From Spirochaetaceae bacterium (lineage in GTDB: Bacteria; Spirochaetota; Spirochaetia; SZUA-6; Bin103), in NCBI GenBank assembly GCA_028820215.1, contig JAPPKD010000099.1:1-5662 (forward strand): a stretch of DNA of 5,662 nt. Direction: 5' to 3'. Of the stretch, positions 1 through 5,662 are shown piece after piece (the first letter of the stretch is position 1; each line of letters starts with the position of its first letter). The notes under the pieces were generated by a model that saw only the letters and a program-made list of their open reading frames with translations, was not told the DNA's origin and did no database searches. The position numbers and the translations under genes were made by a program.

Positions 1-47
1 GTGTTTCTCCCATGCCAACGCCGGTCCGACCCGGCCGGTGGGGAAGC

Positions 48-77
48 TTGACACCTCATTCTCCGCGCGAGTAAGTT
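48..77 (+). promoter_or_regulatory. Candidate sigma-70-type promoter for rho
   Basis: A perfect -35 hexamer TTGACA lies at 48-53. With an 18-base spacer a weak -10, TAAGTT, lies at 72-77 and matches the consensus at three of six positions. Transcription would then start near 84 and give a leader of about 105 bases before the rho start codon. The perfect -35 in a very GC-rich region is suggestive, but the poor -10 keeps confidence modest. No other good promoter is visible upstream of rho, though one could lie before the window. Confidence 0.4.
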
Positions 78-184
78 CCACAAGCACTCACTCCTTCCCA
101 GCGCCAAGCACGGGGCTGCGAGAACGCCATTCAGCAGGTACCGGACGGAACGGCCGCGCCGATTCCGCGGGGAGTCCCGGGGAG
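78..184 (+). promoter_or_regulatory. rho 5' leader with C-rich segment, hairpin and ribosome binding site
   Basis: Three elements follow one another. Positions 78-100 are C-rich and G-poor (12 C, 1 G in 23 bases), the composition preferred by the Rho primary RNA-binding site. Positions 146-167 form a hairpin: CGGAACGGC pairs with GCCG-A-TTCCG across a CGC triloop, giving nine pairs with one bulged A. No T run follows, so it is not an intrinsic terminator. A Shine-Dalgarno motif GGGGAG at 179-184 sits four bases before the ATG, with a second GGGGAG at 169-174. In E. coli, rho is autoregulated by Rho-dependent attenuation in its leader. That the same happens here is inference from composition only. 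Confidence 0.4.
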
Positions 185-188
185 CAAC

Positions 189-1673
189 ATGCCGGAAAAA
201 AGCACAAGCAGACGGTCACGATCGCGAAAGAAGCTCAGGATCGAAGTCAAGGACGGCTTCGACGGGGTCGACGGCACCCTGGCCCAACAGGCCGCCGTCG
301 CGCAGGCCGAGCAGGCGGCTGAGAAGCAGGCGCAGACGTCGGGCAGCGATGGCATCGACGGACTGCGAGCGCCGGTCGACGATGGAACCCCGCGCGAGAA
401 GCTCCTGATCAGCGATGTCGCCGTCAAGGACCTGCCGGAGCTGCGCAGCCAGGCGGCTGCCATGGGGTTGAGCCCCGAAAGCCTCGTGGGGATGAAGAAG
501 ACGGATCTCATCTTCGGCATCCTCAAGGAACACACGCATGCCAAGGGTGGCGTGATCTACGCCCACGGCGTGTTGGAGATCCTCCCGGATGGATACGGCT
601 TTCTGCGATCGCCCAACTACAGCTATCTCCCGGGGCCCGAGGACATATACGTGTCGCCGTCGCAGATCCGGCGATTCAACCTCAAGACCGGAGACACGGT
701 CCATGGCCAGATCCGCCCCCCCAAGGACGGAGAGCGGTTCTTCGCGATGTTGCTCGTGGAGACGGTCAACGACAACCCGCCGGTCGTCGCGCAGAACCGG
801 GTGCCGTTCGACCACCTCACGCCGCTGTATCCCGACGAGCAACTGAACCTGGAAACCGCCGATGGCAACCTGGAAACGCGGATGATGAACCTGTTCTGCC
901 CCCTCGGCAAGGGGCAGCGCGGGCTGATCGTGTCGCCGCCGCGCGCCGGCAAGACCATGCTGTTGCAGCGGGTCGCGAATGCCATTACGGAGAATCACCC
1001 CGAGGTCTTTCTGATCGTGCTGTTGATCGACGAGCGTCCCGAAGAGGTCACCGACATGCAGCGCAACGTCAGGGGAGAGGTGGTTTCCTCCACGTTCGAC
1101 GAACAGGCCACGCGGCACGTGCAGGTGGCGGAGATGGTGATCGAGAAGGCGCGCCGCCTGGTCGAGCACAAGCGGGACGTGGTGATACTGCTGGACTCGA
1201 TCACCCGCCTGGCCCGCGCCTACAACCAGACCGTGCCGACGTCGGGCAAGATCCTGTCCGGCGGCGTCGACTCCAACGCCCTGCACAAGCCGAAGCGCTT
1301 CTTCGGCGCCGCGCGCAACGTCGAGCACGGCGGCAGCCTGACCATCGTCGCGACCGGCCTGATCGAGACCGGCAGCCGCATGGACGAAGTCATCTTCGAG
1401 GAGTTCAAGGGCACCGGCAACATGGAGGTGCGCCTGGACCGCAAGATCGCCGACCGCAGGATCTACCCGGCGATCAACATCAAGCAGACCGCCACCCGCA
1501 AGGAAGAGCTGCTGCTGAGCGATCAGGAGCTGGCCAAGCTGTGGATCCTGCGCAAGGTGCTCGGCCCCATGGACGAGCTGGAGATCGCCGAGCTGTTGAT
1601 CGAGAAGATGCGCAAGACCAAGACCAACGATGCCTTCCTGCGCTCCATGAACACCTCGGCCGTCGGCGACTGA
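189..1673 (+). CDS. rho: Transcription termination factor Rho
   Basis: This is the hexameric RNA-dependent ATPase/helicase that binds nascent untranslated RNA in the cytoplasm and dislodges RNA polymerase. It has 494 residues against 419 in E. coli. Residues 1-74 are an extra basic, then Gln/Ala-rich, then acidic extension with two DG-x-DG stretches. The helical Rho_N region is about 75-118. The primary RNA-binding (cold-shock-like) domain is about 119-200 and includes GYGFLRS at 135-141. The Walker A SPPRAGKT is 249-256, with Arg252 where E. coli has Lys181. The catalytic Glu is in DER at 281-283, the Walker B Asp is Asp336 in ILLDS, the Q-loop is around [10 protein letters not shown] at 352-361, and the arginine finger is Arg437 in TRKEEL. 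All catalytic positions I can align are present, so it should be active. The ATG is preceded by GGGGAG at a short spacing of four bases. The ATPase gene downstream begins 26 bases after the stop and is probably co-transcribed. Confidence 0.98.
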   Translation: MPEKSTSRRSRSRKKLRIEVKDGFDGVDGTLAQQAAVAQAEQAAEKQAQTSGSDGIDGLRAPVDDGTPREKLLISDVAVKDLPELRSQAAAMGLSPESLVGMKKTDLIFGILKEHTHAKGGVIYAHGVLEILPDGYGFLRSPNYSYLPGPEDIYVSPSQIRRFNLKTGDTVHGQIRPPKDGERFFAMLLVETVNDNPPVVAQNRVPFDHLTPLYPDEQLNLETADGNLETRMMNLFCPLGKGQRGLIVSPPRAGKTMLLQRVANAITENHPEVFLIVLLIDERPEEVTDMQRNVRGEVVSSTFDEQATRHVQVAEMVIEKARRLVEHKRDVVILLDSITRLARAYNQTVPTSGKILSGGVDSNALHKPKRFFGAARNVEHGGSLTIVATGLIETGSRMDEVIFEEFKGTGNMEVRLDRKIADRRIYPAINIKQTATRKEELLLSDQELAKLWILRKVLGPMDELEIAELLIEKMRKTKTNDAFLRSMNTSAVGD

Positions 1674-1699
1674 CCGTTCGCGGCCTTATCGCTCGCGGG

Positions 1700-2509
1700 T
1701 TGGCCGAATCACGCGGCGGGGCTCCGGCGTTCGCGCTGGACCGCGTCACGCTGCGCATCGACCGGACTCCTGTCCTGAAGGCCATGAGCTGGTCGGCGGA
1801 GACGGGGCAGCGCTGGGCGGTGCTGGGACCGAACGGCTGCGGCAAGAGCACCCTGCTGCGGTTGCTTGCCGGGCGCGCGCATCCTTCCTCCGGCACCGTC
1901 GACCTGCTGGGCCATCGCGTCGGCCGGGTCGACCTGGGCCCGTTGCGGTGTGCCATCGCCTGGGTGCACGCCGACCTGCTGCAGTGGATCCCTCGCTTCC
2001 AGACGGTGCTGGAGACCGTCGTCGCAGGCATGCGCGGCACGTTCGTGGTCTACGACCGGATCGCACCGCCGGAGGCGGCTCGGGCGCAGGAGGAGTTGCA
2101 CGCGGTCGGCATGTGGCCGTTGCGCGAACGCCGGTTCGTGACGCTGTCCACCGGCGAGCGACAGCGCACGCTCATCGCACGCGCGTTCGCAGCGCGCCCG
2201 GCGCTGGTGCTGCTTGACGAGCCGTGTGCGGGTCTGGACCCGCGGGCGCGCGAGGAGTTCCTGACGGCGCTGCGCACGGCCGTCGACCGATCGTCCAGCG
2301 ATGGATCGCCCGCCACGGTCGTCTACGTCACCCACAGCATCGAGGAGCTGGACGGCTCCTACGACGGAGTCCTGCTGATGAAGGACGGTGCCGGAGCGGG
2401 CGCCGGGCCGCCTGCGAAACAGCTTACCGACGCGAACCTGTCACGACTGTTCGGCGTGCCGTGCGCGGTGATCGCCGACGGCGGCCGCTACTGGCTGCAT
2501 GTCGGCTGA
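1700..2509 (+). CDS. ABC transporter-type ATPase, ModF/YlmA-like, without a membrane partner
   Basis: This is a single ATP-binding cassette of about 269 residues, counted from the TTG at 1700. Walker A GPNGCGKST is at 43-51, the Q-loop Gln95 is in DLLQ, the signature LSTGE is at 149-153, Walker B LVLLDEP is at 169-175, the D-loop AGLD is at 177-180, and the switch His212 is in YVTHS. All elements for ATP hydrolysis are present. The GQRW before Walker A and the FGVP...GGRYW C-terminus resemble the ModF/YlmA group of stand-alone ABC ATPases, whose substrates are poorly known. No permease or binding protein is in the window. The start is uncertain. The frame is open back into rho, where the only ATG (1541) is deep inside rho. 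The next ATG (1784) would remove conserved sequence before Walker A. TTG 1700 is the best compromise, but it lacks a clear Shine-Dalgarno, so coupling to rho translation is likely. The last 86 bases overlap lnt antisense. Confidence 0.88.
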   Translation: MAESRGGAPAFALDRVTLRIDRTPVLKAMSWSAETGQRWAVLGPNGCGKSTLLRLLAGRAHPSSGTVDLLGHRVGRVDLGPLRCAIAWVHADLLQWIPRFQTVLETVVAGMRGTFVVYDRIAPPEAARAQEELHAVGMWPLRERRFVTLSTGERQRTLIARAFAARPALVLLDEPCAGLDPRAREEFLTALRTAVDRSSSDGSPATVVYVTHSIEELDGSYDGVLLMKDGAGAGAGPPAKQLTDANLSRLFGVPCAVIADGGRYWLHVG

Positions 2510-4076
2510 GCAGCAGGATGAGGACGAGGATCAGGGCGACGGGCAGGTAGTCGCCGAAGGCGGTATACGGCGTCGTGGCCGGCGTCGCCGGCAGGTGCAG
2601 CGTGACCAGAGCGGCATCCTCCGTGAACGGCGGCAGTACGGATCCCGGAATCGTCCGCCCGTACACGTCGAGGGCTGCGGTGATGCCGCCGTTGGTCGAT
2701 CGGAGCAGCGGCCGAGCGTTCTCCACCGACCGGAAGCGCGCCGCCACCAGGTGCTGGGTTTCCGACGACACGGTGCGCGACCACGAGTCGTTGGTGAGGT
2801 TGACCAGCACCTCCGCGCCGGCGCGGACGAAGCGCCGGTTCAGGGCGGGAAAGGCGTCCTCGAAACAGATCGGCGTCGACAGGCGCACGCCGCGGCCGTC
2901 GGACAGGCTGACGGTGAACACCGTCGGATGGTCGCCGGCGACCCATCCGGCGCCGATGCCCACCGCCGACCGATAGAACCGGCGCACGAAACCAACCTCG
3001 TAGAACGGCACCGCCTCCGCGAACGGAACGAGTTGCTGCTTGCGGTAGTGGTCGAACCGGCTCGCTCCCGGGCCGATCAGGAAGGAGGAGTTGCTGCGCT
3101 CGCCGGCATCGGCATCGACTTCGTAGGGAGCGCCTGTGATCAAGTGAACACTCAGTCCCCGCAGGAACGGCGCCAGCGGGTCGCCGTCCGGCATGACTTC
3201 ATAGGACTCGGCGTCCGGGTGGCCGAGCGGCTGGTAGACCAAGGCAGTCTCGCTCCAGACCACAAGGTCGGGGTCGCCTTCTTCGAGCACCTGGCGCGTG
3301 AGCCGCATCAGGGTCAGAAGGCTGTCGCTGATGGCTCGGTAGCGGGAGATGGGGTCTTGAGCGGCCCATGGATCGTGGTTGTGCTGGATCAGCGCCACCT
3401 CGATCGGTGTGCCCGCTCCGGACTCCGACTCCCGGCTCGCATCGGCGCCGAGGCGGATGAAGCCGTACCCCAGCGCGCCGATCGCCAGCACCGCGACCAT
3501 GAACCAGGTCCGTACCGGTTGCTGCCGCCACGGGCGCTGCACCCCTTCCGCGACCGCGGCGTTGACCAGCGCCATCAGCAGCGACAGTCCCCACACCCCG
3601 GTCAACGCCGTGAACTGGATCAGCGGGGTGACCGTGTTCACCGGATAGGCGGCCAGCCCCCAGGGGAAGCCCAGGAACCCGGACGACTTCAAGTACTCGT
3701 AGACCGTCCAGGCGGCGGCGACGGCGTACGGGCGCAGCCGGCCGGCGGCGACGGCCACGCCGCGGAGCATCGGTCCCAACAGGGCCCCGAACAGCGCGTA
3801 CCCGAGCACGGGGCCGCCCAGCGTCCAGAGTGCGTACTCGTGGAAGTACTGAAGCCAGTAGTACGACAGCGGCGTGGCGACCACCATGAAAAGGACGGTG
3901 GCGGCGGCTGCCTGTGCATGGGAGCGGCAGTGGTAGATCGACAGGAACAGTGGCGCGAAGGCAAAGGGCCCGAGCAGCGGATTGCCAAGCGGCGCAAGCT
4001 CGTTCGGGAGAGCCAGGGGCACGGCGATCGCGGATACGGCCGCCGGCACGTAGCGATGGAGCCACACGTGCGCCAT
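2424..4076 (-). CDS. lnt: Apolipoprotein N-acyltransferase
   Basis: Lnt transfers a fatty acid from a phospholipid to the amino group of the diacylglyceryl-cysteine of lipoproteins, the last maturation step, in the inner membrane. The protein has 550 residues against about 512 in E. coli. An N-terminal membrane domain with several hydrophobic helices fills about 10-208. A periplasmic nitrilase-like domain follows at about 225-497, and a final helix sits at about 509-524. The catalytic triad reads as Glu276 (VVWSETA), Lys346 (HYRKQQLVPFAE) and Cys404 (PICFED), and Glu354 and Glu406 match conserved supporting positions. It should therefore be active. The start ATG has GGAAG nine bases upstream (4090-4086, minus strand). 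After the last helix comes a 26-residue tail with ten Arg, which lies entirely within the overlap with the ATPase gene and is probably cytoplasmic. The gene is divergent from the cysteine-cluster gene, with overlapping starts. Confidence 0.95.
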   Translation of the reverse strand: MAHVWLHRYVPAAVSAIAVPLALPNELAPLGNPLLGPFAFAPLFLSIYHCRSHAQAAAATVLFMVVATPLSYYWLQYFHEYALWTLGGPVLGYALFGALLGPMLRGVAVAAGRLRPYAVAAAWTVYEYLKSSGFLGFPWGLAAYPVNTVTPLIQFTALTGVWGLSLLMALVNAAVAEGVQRPWRQQPVRTWFMVAVLAIGALGYGFIRLGADASRESESGAGTPIEVALIQHNHDPWAAQDPISRYRAISDSLLTLMRLTRQVLEEGDPDLVVWSETALVYQPLGHPDAESYEVMPDGDPLAPFLRGLSVHLITGAPYEVDADAGERSNSSFLIGPGASRFDHYRKQQLVPFAEAVPFYEVGFVRRFYRSAVGIGAGWVAGDHPTVFTVSLSDGRGVRLSTPICFEDAFPALNRRFVRAGAEVLVNLTNDSWSRTVSSETQHLVAARFRSVENARPLLRSTNGGITAALDVYGRTIPGSVLPPFTEDAALVTLHLPATPATTPYTAFGDYLPVALILVLILLLSRHAASSGRRRRSPRTARRTVVTGSRR

Positions 4077-4478
4077 GGTAGCTCGCTTCCGAAGCTCGTT
4101 CGCGCTAAGCTGCCCGCCGTGTTCGCCGACCTGCAGCGCAAGTGGGACGATCTGTGTACGCAGTGTGGGCAGTGCTGCTATCGGCGCGATCGGGTGCAGG
4201 GCGAGTTGGTCATCGACCGTGACTCGCCGTGCCGGTTTCTGGATGTATCGACCCAGCTCTGCACGGTCTACGAGTCACGGCTGTCGACCTGTGCGAACTG
4301 CAAGCGCCTGACGATCTTCCACGCGCTGTTCTCGCGCTATCTGCCCGACGACTGCGGGTACGTGGAAGCGTTCAGGATATGGCGTAAACCACCCACCGAC
4401 CGTCAGCGTCCCGCAGCTCCAGGCTCTGCCCCGAACGGAACGACGGAAACGCCTCCTGATACTGCGCCTCGAAGCTGA
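4068..4478 (+). CDS. YkgJ/UPF0153-type cysteine-cluster protein
   Basis: A small protein of about 136 residues with nine cysteines: C30, C33, C36, C37 (CTQCGQCC), C55, C65, C75, C78 and C96. The CxxCxxCC opening, the SPCRFLD and CTVYESR segments and the CGYVE end match the family annotated as putative zinc- or iron-chelating (PF03692). Metal and function are not established for most members. No signal peptide or membrane helix is seen, so it should be cytoplasmic. The start is debatable. GTG 4068 has GGAG six bases upstream and is chosen. ATG 4056 and GTG 4119 are in frame; GTG 4119 would leave a protein beginning just before the cysteines but has no ribosome binding site. The frame is open far upstream across lnt, so an automatic caller may over-extend it. 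The domain seems to end near residue 107. The rest is Pro/Thr/Arg-rich and read from the strand opposite the next gene. Confidence 0.8.
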   Translation: MRHGSSLPKLVRAKLPAVFADLQRKWDDLCTQCGQCCYRRDRVQGELVIDRDSPCRFLDVSTQLCTVYESRLSTCANCKRLTIFHALFSRYLPDDCGYVEAFRIWRKPPTDRQRPAAPGSAPNGTTETPPDTAPRS

Positions 4479-5556
4479 CCTCGACCCGGTACCGCGCACT
4501 GCCGCCGTGTGCACTGCCATCGTCGGTGTCCAGGGCCTCGACCATGCCCACCGTGATCACCTCTTCGGCGGTCAAGCCGCGGTAGGGAGAGTTGCCGAAG
4601 TAGTCGTCCAGCATCGTTCGCAGCGACTCGCGCGTCACTGCCGACCCGTCCGGAAGGCGAATCTCGTGGTCGACGGCTGCCAGCACGCCGGCGGTGTCCT
4701 TCTCCAGGAAGCGGTCGGCCCCGTCGAGCACCGCCGTGTTGACCGATGTCCGGTCGGCCAGCGCCTTGTTGCGGGCGTCCGAGGCGCTCATGCGCCGTTC
4801 GGCTTCCGCGGCCGACTCCATGGGAGCAGGCGACCAGTTGGCGGGGACCCGTTGCTCGTTGGAGAACAGGATCGCCGAGACCAGCCACGTGTCTCCGACG
4901 GGGCGCAGCACGAACCGCTGCTGCGTGCCCCAGAACGGAACGGCGGCCGACAGATCCATGCGAGCGTCCAGGCTGACCTCGAAGGCGTCCGCCAGTGCCC
5001 CGGTTCCGATCCCGTAGTGGTGAGCGATCACGTTGTCGACGTCGTAAATCTGGCCGAGCGAGATTCCCGCCAGCGATCGCTCGGCGAACAGCGCGTCCAG
5101 CACGGAGTGCGCCTGGGAGCGGGTCACGTTCGTTCCCGCCACGAATACCGAGCCGTCCAGCATGGACACGATCGCGTCGGAGTCGTGGGCCAGGAAGGCG
5201 CTTGCGAGACGCAGCAGCTGCGACACCACCAGGCTGGATGTCCAGCCCGTCGTGTCGACCTCTTCAGCCGGCGGGCGGTCGGGCAGGTCGATCTTCTCGC
5301 GTTGCTGCTCCCCGATGGCTTCCGGGTCCAGGGCGGGATTCAGTTCGAAGGCGAGCCGGCGCATCCCTGCGGCCAGATCGATCTTGCCGACCTCCTCGTA
5401 CTGAAGACCTGCCAAGTAGTACGACTCGGCCATCTCGACCTTTTTCTCCGGGGGAAGAGCCGCCAGATCGGCCGGCAGGGCGAGGGCCGGCGTACCCAGT
5501 GCCAGCAGACAAGTGACGAGTGCTGTTGCGGTCAAGAACCGGCGAACGGTAACCAT
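4372..5556 (-). CDS. Exported protein with TPR-like segment and two NTF2-like repeats
   Basis: I do not recognise a named family. The protein has 394 residues from ATG 5556. Residues 1-26 form a Sec signal peptide: MVTVRR, a hydrophobic core, then TPALA before LPAD as a signal peptidase I site. Residues 38-80 look like a TPR-type helical pair (MAESYYLAGLQYEEVGKIDL, then AFELNPALDP). Residues 110-231 and 275-393 look like two copies of one NTF2/SnoaL-like fold. Each has a helix ending FL-x-x-D, an x-V-T-R-x-[QS] helix, a G-[IL]-[ST] turn and a strand pair closing in D-x-x-W-[LV]-V-x-A-I. A periplasmic binding or assembly role is possible but only a guess. GTG 5568 is an alternative start four codons upstream, but it lies inside the predicted -10 element. 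There is no Shine-Dalgarno. The last 107 bases overlap the cysteine-cluster gene antisense. Here this strand encodes the final strands of the second repeat, so it is probably the constrained one. Confidence 0.82.
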   Translation of the reverse strand: MVTVRRFLTATALVTCLLALGTPALALPADLAALPPEKKVEMAESYYLAGLQYEEVGKIDLAAGMRRLAFELNPALDPEAIGEQQREKIDLPDRPPAEEVDTTGWTSSLVVSQLLRLASAFLAHDSDAIVSMLDGSVFVAGTNVTRSQAHSVLDALFAERSLAGISLGQIYDVDNVIAHHYGIGTGALADAFEVSLDARMDLSAAVPFWGTQQRFVLRPVGDTWLVSAILFSNEQRVPANWSPAPMESAAEAERRMSASDARNKALADRTSVNTAVLDGADRFLEKDTAGVLAAVDHEIRLPDGSAVTRESLRTMLDDYFGNSPYRGLTAEEVITVGMVEALDTDDGSAHGGSARYRVEVSFEAQYQEAFPSFRSGQSLELRDADGRWVVYAIS

Positions 5557-5566
5557 GGCGGGTAAC

Positions 5567-5595
5567 ACTATACCATCAGCGGTGGCGTGTGACGA
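5567..5595 (-). promoter_or_regulatory. Promoter of the exported-protein gene, extended -10 type
   Basis: Read on the minus strand, TGG TATAGT at 5575-5567 is an extended -10 element with five of six consensus bases. The -35 TCGTCA at 5595-5590 matches TTGACA at four of six positions, with an ideal 17-base spacer. An A+T-containing box of this kind stands out in this GC-rich DNA. Transcription would start around 5561-5559, only a few bases before ATG 5556, which implies a leaderless or nearly leaderless message. This agrees with the lack of a Shine-Dalgarno. Confidence 0.55.
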
Positions 5596-5662
5596 GACGA
5601 TGCAAGCGCGAGGAAATTGCGCTGTAGGGGTCTCTGTCGGCCGATTCGGGTCGGAGGGACGA
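5596..5662 (+). other. Intergenic tail ending in a Shine-Dalgarno-like motif
   Basis: No gene is supported in these 67 bases. GGAGGG at 5653-5658 is a strong ribosome-binding motif, and the window stops four bases after it. A + strand gene, divergent from the exported-protein gene, probably starts within a few bases beyond the edge. I see no convincing promoter for it here. Confidence 0.3.

Noticed and set aside
1..13. Minus-strand ATG at 13-11 that could begin a gene leaving the window.
   Set aside because: Only four codons are visible and no convincing ribosome-binding site precedes it.
20..35. Inverted repeat GCCGG/CCGGC upstream of rho, possibly a terminator of a preceding gene.
   Set aside because: Only five pairs, no T run and no identifiable upstream gene end.
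216..1328. A 370-codon minus-strand frame across rho.
   Set aside because: It is a shadow of rho's biased third positions. There is no domain, and the product is Arg/His/Asp-rich.
2499..4067. A + strand frame open for more than 500 codons antisense to lnt, continuous with the cysteine-cluster gene.
   Set aside because: The translation is Arg/Gln/His-rich and low in hydrophobic residues with no motif, as expected from the opposite strand of a high-GC gene. lnt is unmistakable. Only the part from about 4068 is real, so a caller choosing a start near 2499 would make a false fusion.
5508..5556. Possible lipobox (LVTC) in the signal peptide of the exported protein, which would make it an Lnt substrate.
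   Set aside because: Thr at -1 is atypical and the hydrophobic core continues past the Cys to a clear signal peptidase I site (ALA before LP).
4507..5565. A 352-codon + strand frame across the exported-protein gene.
   Set aside because: Composition is rich in His, Gln, Arg and Gly without motifs. The opposite strand encodes a signal peptide and repeated domains under a good promoter.
5600..5662. ATG at 5600 with an open frame to the window end.
   Set aside because: 21 codons with no good ribosome-binding site. The stronger GGAGGG lies inside it and points to a start beyond the edge.

Overview
The window is a compact, high-GC (about two thirds G+C by eye), protein-coding stretch from a bacterium with a Gram-negative type envelope. 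It encodes Lnt, the last enzyme of lipoprotein maturation, and a Sec-exported protein. The style of the exported protein's N-terminal helical region (the AESYYLAGLQYEE and LNPALDP stretches), together with rho and lnt lying close together, reminds me of spirochaetes. That is recollection, not a search result, so a high-GC spirochaete is only a tentative guess. I see no rRNA, tRNA, CRISPR array, transposase, phage gene or large repeat.

Layout. Positions 1-188 hold a probable rho promoter and a leader with a C-rich, G-poor stretch and a 9-bp hairpin. Next come rho (189-1673, +) and, 26 nt after its stop, a stand-alone ABC ATPase of the ModF/YlmA-like type (about 1700-2509, +), probably co-transcribed with rho. 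Convergent to it is lnt (2424-4076, -), whose last 26 codons run into the ATPase gene. Divergent from lnt is a small cysteine-cluster protein of the YkgJ/UPF0153 type (about 4068-4478, +), with a start region that overlaps the lnt start. Its tail in turn overlaps the convergent gene for an exported protein (4372-5556, -). That protein has a signal peptide, a short TPR-like helical segment and what looks like two tandem NTF2-like domains. Its promoter appears to sit almost directly on the start codon. The last ~70 bases are intergenic and end in a Shine-Dalgarno-like motif that probably serves a + strand gene beginning just past the edge.

The genes do not form one pathway. Rho ends transcripts, Lnt N-acylates lipoproteins in the inner membrane, and the other three have no firm function. 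The packing is the notable feature. Both convergent gene pairs overlap antisense at their 3' ends, by 86 and 107 bp, and the divergent pair overlaps at its 5' ends, so there is no spacer for conventional terminators or promoters. At each convergent overlap one protein carries a conserved C-terminus while the other adds an unconserved-looking tail.

I found no convincing new multi-gene system. The best leads are the duplicated NTF2-like exported protein, the possible self-regulating rho leader and the overlapping gene ends.
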